Shown piece after piece: positions 48,748-58,218 of a DNA stretch of 64,000 bases. The position numbers and the translations under genes were made by a program. Source of the stretch: Desulfuromonadales bacterium (GTDB taxonomy: Bacteria > Desulfobacterota > JAENJC01); assembly GCA_919902985.1 (NCBI GenBank), contig CAKKSC010000005.1, forward strand, positions 80,486 to 144,485. Direction: 5' to 3'. Position 1 is the stretch's first letter, and each line of letters begins with the position of its first letter. The notes below the pieces were generated by a model. That model did no database searches. It was not told where the DNA came from and saw only the letters and a list, made by a program, of their open reading frames with translations.

Positions 48748-49556
48748 TGAGTATGACCGGTTCAAGTTTACCTGTATCCGCCCTTATCATCACGTTCAAT
48801 GAAGAGAAACATATCGAGCGTTGCCTTTCCTCCGTGGCTTGGGCTGACGAAATCGTTGTGATTGATGCATTCAGCACGGACAAGACACAGGAAATATGTT
48901 TACGGCAGGATGCCCCTTGGGCTCAAAAAATTACCTTTATTCAAAATGAATGGAAGGGGTTCCGCATTCAACGTAACTATTCAGTCGAAAAAGCCGGGAA
49001 CGACTGGCTCCTTGTCGTTGATGCGGATGAAGAATGTACACCAGTGCTTGCAGCAAGAATCAAAGAGCTTCTGATGCTGCCTGAAGGTCCTCCCCGAAGA
49101 GCATACAAGATACGTCGGATTGAATACTTCCTGGAAAAACCTATTCATTACGGCATCTGGAATGACAAAGAGCTTTATCATGGCAGCTATCAGGACCGTT
49201 TTTTTCACCGTGAAGGAGTTTACTATGTAAACGATGTACATGAGTATCCTGTCTTCCAACAGGAGCCTGGAATTATCCATGAACCCCTCCATCACGCATC
49301 AATAACTACAGAAAAGTTTCTTGATAAGATGAACAAGTACACGACTATCGAGGCGCAAGACCGTATAAACCAGGGCCAGCGGACGAACCTGCTGCACATA
49401 ATGGTTGCGTTCCCAGCCATGTTCCTGAAGAACTATATCCGCTACAAATCTTACAAGGACGGAGTTTACGGAGTCGTTATATCACTCCTCGAAGGTCTTT
49501 CAAGGGTCGTGCGCCACATAAAGATGTGGCAAATCCAGCAGGGAATGAAACAGTGA
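48747..49556 (+). CDS. Family 2 glycosyltransferase (LPS core WaaE-like)
   Basis: ITFNEEKHIERCLSSVAWADEIVVIDAFSTDKTQEI, WLLVVDADEECTP; ATG 48747 overlaps the upstream stop. Confidence 0.92.
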   Translation: MSMTGSSLPVSALIITFNEEKHIERCLSSVAWADEIVVIDAFSTDKTQEICLRQDAPWAQKITFIQNEWKGFRIQRNYSVEKAGNDWLLVVDADEECTPVLAARIKELLMLPEGPPRRAYKIRRIEYFLEKPIHYGIWNDKELYHGSYQDRFFHREGVYYVNDVHEYPVFQQEPGIIHEPLHHASITTEKFLDKMNKYTTIEAQDRINQGQRTNLLHIMVAFPAMFLKNYIRYKSYKDGVYGVVISLLEGLSRVVRHIKMWQIQQGMKQ

Positions 49557-49566
49557 GTCTAATATC

Positions 49567-50637
49567 ATGCGCGTATTGATGGACGTGACGTCTCTGATGG
49601 ACAGGAATTTAACGGGAATAGGGACTTACATAAAGAATCTTGTTTCCCATCTGCAAACAATTCCCAGTGTTAATATTGACGGAGCATGGTATGCGGAGAA
49701 ATATAAAAAAAGGGACATTATATCAACTCACATCTCTTTGACATTGAAACCGTATTTTCGGTTCATCTCGGCCTTTAATTTTGGGAAATATGATATCTTT
49801 CATGGCCCTGATTACAAAATACCTTCAAGTAGCTTTTATAAAAAAGTCGTGACAATTCATGATCTGGTAGATTATGAAAGCACGATCATAGATAAAAAAC
49901 GGGCAGAGTACGGCATCCATAAGTTTGAAAAAATGCTGTTTAAAGCAAGGCCCGACATGATAATCACGGTTTCAGATTTTACAAGAAATTGTCTATTGAG
50001 CAGGTTCCCGCAATTTGAATCCATCACTAAAACCATATATCTGGGGATAGATCATATTTCCTCTTTTGAACCTGCCGCCAGCAGGAAGAAACCTTTTCCA
50101 TTTCCATATATAATTTTTGTGGGTACAATTGACAAGAGGAAAAACCTGGTTAAGGTTATAGAGGCCTTTGAGATAGCTAAAGAAAGACTGGGGGATCTCC
50201 ACTTGCTAATCGTTGGCAAGGACGGTTATTGTCATGAGATATCTGATGAAAAAATAAAAGGGTCACGATATGCTCCGTACATTCATCGTCTTGGTTTTGT
50301 AGCTGAAGAGGAGCTTGCGGATATATATTCTCACGCGGAAGCTTTTGTCTTCCCATCTTTATATGAGGGGTTCGGTATTCCTGTTCTGGAGGCCATGTCC
50401 ATTGGATGCCCTGTTATTACAAGCAACAGAGGGGCAATGAAAGAAATAAGCGGCAATGCCGCCATATTGGTGGACCCAAATGATGCTGAAGAGATATCAC
50501 ATCGCATCGTTGAACTTTGTGGCAATACGGCACGTCGAGTAAAATTAATAGAAGAGGGGCGGCTGTGGAGTAAAAAATTCCGTTGGAGCAAATGCGCGAA
50601 AGAAACCTCTGAGGTTTACAAAGCCTTACTGGAGTGA
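49567..50637 (+). CDS. Family 4 (GT-B) glycosyltransferase
   Basis: 356 aa; IIFVGTIDKRKNLVKVIEAF, AFVFPSLYEGFGIPVLEAMSIGCPVITSNRGAMKEI. Confidence 0.95.
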   Translation: MRVLMDVTSLMDRNLTGIGTYIKNLVSHLQTIPSVNIDGAWYAEKYKKRDIISTHISLTLKPYFRFISAFNFGKYDIFHGPDYKIPSSSFYKKVVTIHDLVDYESTIIDKKRAEYGIHKFEKMLFKARPDMIITVSDFTRNCLLSRFPQFESITKTIYLGIDHISSFEPAASRKKPFPFPYIIFVGTIDKRKNLVKVIEAFEIAKERLGDLHLLIVGKDGYCHEISDEKIKGSRYAPYIHRLGFVAEEELADIYSHAEAFVFPSLYEGFGIPVLEAMSIGCPVITSNRGAMKEISGNAAILVDPNDAEEISHRIVELCGNTARRVKLIEEGRLWSKKFRWSKCAKETSEVYKALLE

Positions 50638-50650
50638 GCAAGGCAATCGT

Positions 50651-52480
50651 TTACATCCCTCTTTTCCTTTTGTAATACCCTCTGTACCAGCTCAATGTCT
50701 TCTTGTACATATTCCCTGCATTGTCATCAGGGAATATGTTGACCCGAAATATCTGGAACAGGTCGTCTTCGAGGTGCATTCCTCCTGAATCCGTTGCAAC
50801 TCCGAACCGTATCCCTGCCTTTTTGACAAGTTCCTTTATCCTCTCATCGCAATATCCGGTAGGGTAGGCAAAGGATACGATCTCTGTTCCCATATCTTTT
50901 TCAAGGTCTGCCTTGCTTTGAGCTATCTCATAGTAAGCCTTTTCATCGTCAAGTGTCGTCAGGTTTGCGTGGGTCATGGAATGGGCCCCAATCTCCCATC
51001 CGCTTTCAACGAACTCCTTTTTCTGCTCCGTATTCATCAACTCGTCTCTGTGTTCCCCGCTGTCTGCATCCCAGAAGTTGTATCTTATCGAAGGGTCGCC
51101 TAACAAAAATATCACCCCTCTGAAGCCGTACCTCTTCATCATGGGAAGGAGGTTTGTGTAATTGTCCAGATATCCGTCGTCGAATGTGAGGATGAGAGGC
51201 CTTTTGGGGAAGGCAGTCAGAGAGGTTTCGCAGTTCCTGAAGCTTAAATAATCTTTGAATGTCATTGACTCAAACCCTCTCTTTTTAAAGAAGGAGAGGT
51301 GTCCTTCAAAGTTCTCCCTGGTTATGAATGTCCTGTGTCTGGTCTCGATTGGGGCATCTGGGATCTTGTGGTACATCAGTACAGGTATATGTTTTGGATG
51401 ATATTTATTCATCCTCGCAGATAGATAGATATCCATTACATCTCTTGCAACCGTGCTGATGTCAAATATCCGCGCAATCTGACTCCTTAGGCCTGGCCTT
51501 CCTGTCTTACCTTCAAAAAACAATTTCAGTTGACCTGTCAGGCCCTCAAGGTCAATGTCAGCCCTTTCCTTGCCGGCGAGGATGTCCCCGAAGTTGGAGG
51601 ATAATACCTCATCGAAATTTGCATCATTTACCAGGCCGTGACAGCAACCCTCGCCCAGCGCCACGGTTGGGATCTCAAGGAAAAGCGATTCTATGGCCAC
51701 TCTCCCTGAACCTATTACAAGATCGGATTTACATATCCAGTCTGGAAGGTCACTGACAAAGCCGATTACCCTTACCCTGTTATCAAACTCCCTGTTGAGC
51801 TTATCTATGGAAGATATCCCTGCAGGAGGGAGCTTTTTAATGTCGCCTCCTATGATATTTATAGCCAATTCTGGAAATGTCCCGAGAAGGGAAGGTAAGA
51901 CATTCTGGAGGAGTTCGGTAGTCCTTTCCCCCTTTGGCCCTGTTGTTCTTCCGATTACAGATAATACTTTACCGTCGTGCTGTAGAGAGGCGCAGGTCTT
52001 GAGTCTTGAGAAATCAAACCCGTTTGGGATGACAGCTATCTTTTCACCATTCATCTTTACTTCATTGATTAGATGGGTATGCAGATTTCTGCAAACAGCA
52101 ATCACCCTGTATCCGTAAACATCAAACAGGCTGGTGGAGGTGTGGAGGTGCTGTCTGCCGTGAACGGTTGAGATCAGCGGGACATTTGTACCAAGAAGCG
52201 CAAAATAGCTGACCCAGCTTGCAGCCCTTGAATGGGCGTGGACAACATCGATCTGCTGCTCCTTGATGAACTTTTTTAGGAACGTGATATTCCTTAACCT
52301 TTGCAGATACCGCCTGTCCCCTATCGACTGAGGGATATATCTTGCCCTAGTTGGAGTTAAAAGAGTGTCTGAGACAACGAAAACCTCATGTCCCTCATCA
52401 ACATGCATGTCTGCTATGGAAACGGCGTATGTCTCGGCCCCTGTAACCTGCAACTGTGAAAGTACATGAAGGATTCTCAT
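50651..52480 (-). CDS. Fusion: N-terminal GT-B glycosyltransferase plus C-terminal NodB-type polysaccharide deacetylase
   Basis: 609 aa; N-term ILHVLSQLQVTGAETYAVSIADMHVDEGHEV; C-term PLILTFDDGYLDNYTNLLPMMKRYGFRGVIFL, GAHSMTHANLT. Confidence 0.93.
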   Translation of the reverse strand: MRILHVLSQLQVTGAETYAVSIADMHVDEGHEVFVVSDTLLTPTRARYIPQSIGDRRYLQRLRNITFLKKFIKEQQIDVVHAHSRAASWVSYFALLGTNVPLISTVHGRQHLHTSTSLFDVYGYRVIAVCRNLHTHLINEVKMNGEKIAVIPNGFDFSRLKTCASLQHDGKVLSVIGRTTGPKGERTTELLQNVLPSLLGTFPELAINIIGGDIKKLPPAGISSIDKLNREFDNRVRVIGFVSDLPDWICKSDLVIGSGRVAIESLFLEIPTVALGEGCCHGLVNDANFDEVLSSNFGDILAGKERADIDLEGLTGQLKLFFEGKTGRPGLRSQIARIFDISTVARDVMDIYLSARMNKYHPKHIPVLMYHKIPDAPIETRHRTFITRENFEGHLSFFKKRGFESMTFKDYLSFRNCETSLTAFPKRPLILTFDDGYLDNYTNLLPMMKRYGFRGVIFLLGDPSIRYNFWDADSGEHRDELMNTEQKKEFVESGWEIGAHSMTHANLTTLDDEKAYYEIAQSKADLEKDMGTEIVSFAYPTGYCDERIKELVKKAGIRFGVATDSGGMHLEDDLFQIFRVNIFPDDNAGNMYKKTLSWYRGYYKRKRGM

Positions 52481-52484
52481 CTTA

Positions 52485-53531
52485 TTACGGCATCCCGACC
52501 CCTTCTATGAAATGGCCGCATTTTGAGCACTTTGAACCTTTTATATTAATATCAACGATAGAAAAGCCGTATCTCTCTATGAGAAGCTCTCCACATGATG
52601 GGCAGTACGTGTTCTCCCCCCCTTCACCCGGTACGTTCCCCTCGTATACATATTTTAACCCGACCTCCAGGCCGATCTCTTTGGCCCTCCTCAAGGTCTT
52701 TATAGGCGTCCTCGGCTGGTCTGTCAGTTTATATGTTGGATAGAACTGGGTGACATGCCAGGGCATTGCCGGGTCTACAGAATGTATAAATTCAGCAGTC
52801 CACCTCAGGAACTCTTCAGAGTCGTTGTGATTAGGGATTATGAGGGTCGTAATCTCAACCCATACCCCAAGCTCCTTCATCAGCTTTATCGTATCAAGGA
52901 CAGGCTGAAGCCTTGCACCGCAGACCTTTTTGTAAAAGTTGTCATCACCCTTCAGGTCTATGTTGTTGCCGTCAAGAAATGGCGCTATCAGCCTCGTTGT
53001 CTCCGGGGAGGTGAATCCGTTCGACACAAAGACGTTCTTTATACCCTTTCCCCTGGCTATCTTTGCCGTTTCATAGGCAAGCTCAAAGAAAATGGTCGGC
53101 TCTGTGTATGTATATGATATGCTCCTGCAACCGCTCTTTATTGCTGAATTTACAATCTCATCAGGCGACGCCGCCTCTCCCGGGATGTCTTTATGCTCTT
53201 TTGGATACTGGGAAATCCCATAGTTCTGGCAGTGCCGGCATCGGAAGTTGCATCCTACACTTGCTATGGAAAAGGATTTGGAGCCCGGCATGAAGTGAAA
53301 GAGGGGCTTTTTTTCAATAGGGTCTATGTTCATTGAAACCACCCTGTCATAAACAAGGGTATAAAGGGCGCCGCCCCTGTTCTCCCTTACCCCGCATATC
53401 CCCCTCCTGCCGTCGACAATGTGGCAATGGTGACTGCACAGGAAGCAGTGGACCTTTCCGCCTTCTATTTTTTCATACAGCATTGCCTCTTTCATATGAT
53501 GAATTATACCTGCTAAATGTCGGAGTTTCAA
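52485..53531 (-). CDS. AmmeMemoRadiSam system radical SAM enzyme (PflA-like)
   Basis: 348 aa; SVGCNFRCRHCQNYGISQYP; CxxC metal motifs at both ends. Confidence 0.93.
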   Translation of the reverse strand: MKLRHLAGIIHHMKEAMLYEKIEGGKVHCFLCSHHCHIVDGRRGICGVRENRGGALYTLVYDRVVSMNIDPIEKKPLFHFMPGSKSFSIASVGCNFRCRHCQNYGISQYPKEHKDIPGEAASPDEIVNSAIKSGCRSISYTYTEPTIFFELAYETAKIARGKGIKNVFVSNGFTSPETTRLIAPFLDGNNIDLKGDDNFYKKVCGARLQPVLDTIKLMKELGVWVEITTLIIPNHNDSEEFLRWTAEFIHSVDPAMPWHVTQFYPTYKLTDQPRTPIKTLRRAKEIGLEVGLKYVYEGNVPGEGGENTYCPSCGELLIERYGFSIVDINIKGSKCSKCGHFIEGVGMP

Positions 53532-53612
53532 TTGCCATCTCTAATAATTTATAATGAATGGCTGGTTATGAGTTTGGATTGGGGAGATATTTGAATATAA
53601 TTGTTTTTGGTA

Positions 53613-53699
53613 TGGTGCCGAAGGGGGGAATCGAACCCCCATGGAGTTGCCCCCACTAGACCCTGAACCTAGCGTGTCTACCAGTTCCACCACTTCGGC
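53613..53699 (-). tRNA. tRNA-Leu (anticodon CAG), CCA encoded
   Basis: GCCGAAGTGGTGGAACTGGTAGACACGCTAGGTTCAGGGTCTAGTGGGGGCAACTCCATGGGGGTTCGATTCCCCCCTTCGGCACCA; long variable arm. Confidence 0.97.
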
Positions 53700-53862
53700 A
53701 TAATGCAGGTTTGCATATTTGAAATAGTTAATCTATACTAATTTCATAAAAAGTCAATAGTTGATTAGCTGACCAAATATACCGCAGAGACGCGGAGTCG
53801 CAGACAAGTGCGAAGCAGGTAATGAGCTATGTAGTTTGGGTAGGTATCAGGGAGAGATAATC

Positions 53863-56046
53863 ATGATAGATAGAGAACAGATTTTAAATATAATGGAAGA
53901 GGCAGGCAGGCCCCTTGCTCTGCGGGAACTGGGCAAGGGGCTTGGGGTCAGGGAGAGGGACAAGAGGAAGTTCAAGGGGCTTGTTAACGAACTGCTGACT
54001 GAGGGCGCCCTGGTAAAGACCAAGGGGCAGTTAATAGGCCTTCCGACAAAGATGGACCTTGTTACAGGCAAGGTATCATGCCACAGGGACGGGTACGCAT
54101 TTGTGATCCCTGTCGAAGGAGAGGGTGACGTATACATCCCGCCGAGGAACCTCAGAGAGGTGATGCATGGCGACAAGGTGCTGGTAAGGGTGGAGCGTGT
54201 CAAAAAAGACGGAAAGAAAGAGGGTAAGATAGTACGGATATTGGAAAGAGGCCTGACAACGGTAGTGGGGCGGTTTGAAGCGGAGAAGAACCACGGATAT
54301 GTGATACCAACGGAGCAGAAGATACTGCGGGACATCTTTATCCCGAAGGGGCAGACTGGCAATGCAAAGGACGGCCAGATAGTGGTGGCCGAGATAATCA
54401 ACTATCCTACTGCCCACAGGAGCCCTGATGGGAAGATCACAGAGATAGTGGGCTTCCCTGATGACCCTGATGTAGAGGTCATGACCATAGTGAGGAAATA
54501 CGGCATCCCCTATGAATTCCCGGAGGATGTCCTTATTGAGGCGAGGCGGGTTTCTCAGGTAGTTGACAGGGAAGAGATAAAGAATCGGGTAGATCTCAGG
54601 GGGATGAACACTGTTACAATAGATGGAGAAAGGGCCAAGGACTTTGACGATGCGGTCGCTGTAAAGAAGGAGAAGAACGGGAACATAAGGCTCTGGGTAT
54701 CCATTGCAGACGTATCCTACTATGTAAAGGAAGGGAGTCCCCTTGACAGGGAGGCGTATCTCAGAGGTACCAGCACATATTTCCCTGACAGGGCGATCCC
54801 TATGCTGCCGGAGGAGCTCAGCAACGGCATATGTTCCCTGAATCCAAAGGTCGACAGGCTTACCATGACCGCTGAGATGGTAATTGATAAAGATGGGAGG
54901 ATGGTTGACTGCTCCTTCTATAACTCCATAATCAACAGCGTTGAGAGGTTGACTTATACTATAGTGAGGCAGGTGCTGGTAGATAAGGACAAGGAGCTTA
55001 TAACGAGATACAAGCAGATGCACAAAGACCTCCAGGTCATGGAGGAGCTTTGCCTGAGGCTTAAGGAAAAAAGGGCGAAGAGGGGGAGCATAGATTTTGA
55101 CCTCCCTGAGCCCCAGATAATACTTGACATAGAGGGTAAGACCGAGGATATCGTGATGGCGGAGAGGAACCTGGCCCATCAGATAATAGAGGAGTTCATG
55201 CTTGCAGCCAACGAGGCTGTTGCGTCCCATATAACCGCATTGAAACTTCCTTTTATTTACAGGGTACACGAGGAGCCGGACGAGGACGAGGTGATGGAGT
55301 TCAGCGAGTTTGTCCACAACTTCGGATTCACCCTGAAGTTCAGGAAGGGAAAAGGTGTATCGCCGATGATATACCAGAAGCTCCTGGATGATGTGAAAGG
55401 AAGGCCGGAGGAGAAGATGATAAACACCGTCATGCTCCGCTCCATGAAGCAGGCAAGATACTCAGCAGAGAACATAGGCCACTTCGGCCTGGCTGCCGAG
55501 TTTTATACCCATTTTACCTCACCGATCAGGCGTTATCCTGACCTGATTGTACACAGGATACTAAAAGAAGCGTTAGGGGCAAGGAAGGGGATACCCCCCC
55601 TCAATCCCCCCCTTATTAAGGGGGGGACGAAGGGGGGGTGGGAGTCCCACCTGCCAGAGATGGCCGACCATACCTCCAAGAGAGAGAGGGTCTCCATGGA
55701 GGCGGAGAGGGAGATCATTGACCTCAAGAAGGTACAGTTCATGCAGGGAAAGGTAAGGGAGGAGTTTGAAGGGATCATAAGCGGAGTCACTTCTTTCGGG
55801 TTCTTTGTGGAGCTTATAACTTATTTTGTGGAAGGTCTGGTGCATATCTCAAACCTGAGGGACGATTACTACCACTTTTTAGAGAAGGAGCACCTCCTTC
55901 GGGGCGAATCAAAAAAGCGAACATTCAGGATAGGGGACAAGGTGAAGGTCAGGATAGAGAACGTAAGCCTGGAAAAGAGACAGATAGACTTCTCTCTAAC
56001 TGAAGAGGCCGTTTCGGTCAGAAAATCTGTGAGGAAGAAAAGATAA
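53863..56046 (+). CDS. rnr: Ribonuclease R
   Basis: DLRGMNTVTIDGERAKDFDDAVAV, C-terminal S1 domain; ATG 53863 preferred. Confidence 0.96.
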   Translation: MIDREQILNIMEEAGRPLALRELGKGLGVRERDKRKFKGLVNELLTEGALVKTKGQLIGLPTKMDLVTGKVSCHRDGYAFVIPVEGEGDVYIPPRNLREVMHGDKVLVRVERVKKDGKKEGKIVRILERGLTTVVGRFEAEKNHGYVIPTEQKILRDIFIPKGQTGNAKDGQIVVAEIINYPTAHRSPDGKITEIVGFPDDPDVEVMTIVRKYGIPYEFPEDVLIEARRVSQVVDREEIKNRVDLRGMNTVTIDGERAKDFDDAVAVKKEKNGNIRLWVSIADVSYYVKEGSPLDREAYLRGTSTYFPDRAIPMLPEELSNGICSLNPKVDRLTMTAEMVIDKDGRMVDCSFYNSIINSVERLTYTIVRQVLVDKDKELITRYKQMHKDLQVMEELCLRLKEKRAKRGSIDFDLPEPQIILDIEGKTEDIVMAERNLAHQIIEEFMLAANEAVASHITALKLPFIYRVHEEPDEDEVMEFSEFVHNFGFTLKFRKGKGVSPMIYQKLLDDVKGRPEEKMINTVMLRSMKQARYSAENIGHFGLAAEFYTHFTSPIRRYPDLIVHRILKEALGARKGIPPLNPPLIKGGTKGGWESHLPEMADHTSKRERVSMEAEREIIDLKKVQFMQGKVREEFEGIISGVTSFGFFVELITYFVEGLVHISNLRDDYYHFLEKEHLLRGESKKRTFRIGDKVKVRIENVSLEKRQIDFSLTEEAVSVRKSVRKKR
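55594..55642. repeat. G/C-skewed palindromic repeat inserted in-frame in rnr
   Basis: CCCCCCTCAATCCCCCCCTTATTAAGGGGGGGACGAAGGGGGGGTGGG; translates as PPLNPPLIKGGTKGGWE. Confidence 0.85.
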
Positions 56047-56256
56047 GTGCCATCCCTGTTTAAACCTTTACAGACAGGCCATTCTTTTGATATAGTAATA
56101 TCCTAAAAACTGCAAACCACAGCCAAAAGTAGGCGCTTCTAAGCGAGGGCACGGAGATTCTTGAGAAAAAACCTTTTAGACTGTTCGCTCTTTTGACGTT
56201 AAAGGTTCTCTGTGGTTAATTTTTAATAATATTGGTTGTGTGGTCAGGAGGAGTTC

Positions 56257-57969
56257 ATGAAAGGTCTTCACGAATTGACTGTTGAGCCGAAGATTGCATA
56301 TTTCTCAATGGAGATAGGCTTCAGGAACGATATCCCTACCTATAGCGGCGGTTTGGGCGTTCTGGCTGGAGATACCATAAAATCCGCGGCAGACCTGAAG
56401 CTTCCTATGGTTGCGGTAACCTTGATTTACAGGAAAGGGTACTTCATGCAGGAGATAGATTCCAGAGGCAGACAGATAGAGCACCCTGTGGTATGGAACC
56501 CGGCTGACCACATGGCGCTTCTTCCCCAGAGGATAAGGGTGCGCATTGAAGGGAGGGACGTAAGTGTCCAGATATGGCAGTATGATATATGCAGCCAGAC
56601 CGGCGGTTGCGTCCCTATCTTTTTCCTTGATACGGACCTCCCGGAGAATATCCAGCGGGACAGGGAGCTTACAGATTCCCTTTACGGCGGTGATGAGCGC
56701 TACAGGCTGAAGCAGGAGCTGCTGCTCGGTGTTGGAGGTGTGCGGATGCTCAAGGCCCTCGGCTTCCAGATAAAGAAGTACCATATGAATGAGGGGCATG
56801 CGAGCCTCCTGACCATTGAACTCCTGACCCGTTATAAAAGGGATATTGAGACCGTATGGGATGAGCGCGCCATATGGGACACTGAGAAGGTAAAGGATAT
56901 CTGTGTCTTCACCACCCACACCCCTGTCGAGGCCGGACATGACAAGTTTTCCTATGACCTGGTCAGAGAAGTCATTGGAGAGGTCATCCCGTTCGATGTG
57001 ATGAAGGAACTGGCAGGGCCGGATAAGCTGAATATGACCCTTCTGGCCATGAACCTCAGCAAATATATTAACGGGGTGGCCAAGAAGCATGGTGAGGTTT
57101 CAAAAAACCTCTTTCCTGGTTATGTGATCCATGCCATAACCAACGGTATTCACTCATTCACATGGACGTGCGAGAGCATGGCAAGGCTTTACGACAAATA
57201 CCTTCCCGGCTGGGCCAACGAGCCTGAGCTCTTTGTGAGGGTGGGTAAGATACCCGATGAAGAGATATGGAACGCCCACATGGAGGCCAAAAAGAAGCTT
57301 ATTGATTACGTCAATGAAAAGACAGGGGCAGGAATGGACTGCGATACTCTAACCATAGGGTTCGCCAGAAGGGCTACGTCATACAAGAGGGCAAGCCTCC
57401 TTTTCAGGGACATCGATCGTCTCCTGAAGATAGGAAAGGGAAAGCTTCAGCTTGTTTATGCAGGGAAGGCACATCCTAAGGACACCGACGGCAAAAAGAA
57501 CATAGAAGAGATATTCAGGAAGAGCGAGCAGCTCAAGGGCGCCGTAAAGATAATCTACCTTCCGGGATACGACATGGGTCTTGCCCTGAAGCTGGTTTCC
57601 GGGGTTGATGTCTGGCTGAACACGCCGATGAGGCCAAGGGAGGCTTCTGGCACCAGCGGGATGAAGGCGGCCCATAACGGCGTGATAAACTTCAGTGTCC
57701 TGGATGGCTGGTGGATAGAGGGGCACATAGAGGGGTTTACAGGGTGGGCCATAGGGCCGGCCCCCACGGAATCAACCCTTACAGAGAGCACTGACGAAAT
57801 GGATGCGGATGACCTTTATCAGAAGCTGGAAAAACAGGTAATTCCAACATATTATGATCAAAGACATACCTGGATAAGGATGATGCAGAATGCCATAGGG
57901 AAGAATGCAAGCTACTTTAATACACACAGGATGATGAGAAGGTATGTAACTGAGGCCTACATTAGATAA
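56257..57969 (+). CDS. glgP: Alpha-glucan phosphorylase (short GT35 form)
   Basis: IAYFSMEIGFRNDIPTYSGGLGVLAGDTIKSAADL; MRPREASGTSGMKAAHNGVINFSVLDGWW. Confidence 0.95.
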   Translation: MKGLHELTVEPKIAYFSMEIGFRNDIPTYSGGLGVLAGDTIKSAADLKLPMVAVTLIYRKGYFMQEIDSRGRQIEHPVVWNPADHMALLPQRIRVRIEGRDVSVQIWQYDICSQTGGCVPIFFLDTDLPENIQRDRELTDSLYGGDERYRLKQELLLGVGGVRMLKALGFQIKKYHMNEGHASLLTIELLTRYKRDIETVWDERAIWDTEKVKDICVFTTHTPVEAGHDKFSYDLVREVIGEVIPFDVMKELAGPDKLNMTLLAMNLSKYINGVAKKHGEVSKNLFPGYVIHAITNGIHSFTWTCESMARLYDKYLPGWANEPELFVRVGKIPDEEIWNAHMEAKKKLIDYVNEKTGAGMDCDTLTIGFARRATSYKRASLLFRDIDRLLKIGKGKLQLVYAGKAHPKDTDGKKNIEEIFRKSEQLKGAVKIIYLPGYDMGLALKLVSGVDVWLNTPMRPREASGTSGMKAAHNGVINFSVLDGWWIEGHIEGFTGWAIGPAPTESTLTESTDEMDADDLYQKLEKQVIPTYYDQRHTWIRMMQNAIGKNASYFNTHRMMRRYVTEAYIR

Positions 57970-57984
57970 TAAGGAGCTATAGGG

Positions 57985-58218
57985 ATGAGGGATTTTACTG
58001 AAGAGGAGTTGAAACAGTTCGATGGAAAAAACGGCAGACCGGCTTATACGGCCTATGACGACAAGGTATATGATGTTACAGGGAACCATGAGTTCAGGAA
58101 CGGCCTGCATTCCGGTATTCATCCATGCGGAGTTGATCTGACTGATGAAATGCTTGACGCTCCGCACGGCGATGAGGTCATGGATAAGGTCCCGATGATA
58201 GGAAGGCTGGTAAAGTAA
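57985..58218 (+). CDS. Cytochrome b5-like heme-binding domain protein
   Basis: 77 aa; FTEEELKQFDGKNGRPAYTAYDDKVYDVTGNHEFRNGLHSGIHPCGVDLTDEM. Confidence 0.85.
   Translation: MRDFTEEELKQFDGKNGRPAYTAYDDKVYDVTGNHEFRNGLHSGIHPCGVDLTDEMLDAPHGDEVMDKVPMIGRLVK

Noticed and set aside
54076-55317. 413-aa antisense ORF in rnr
   Set aside because: Antisense frame of a well-conserved gene; composition artefact
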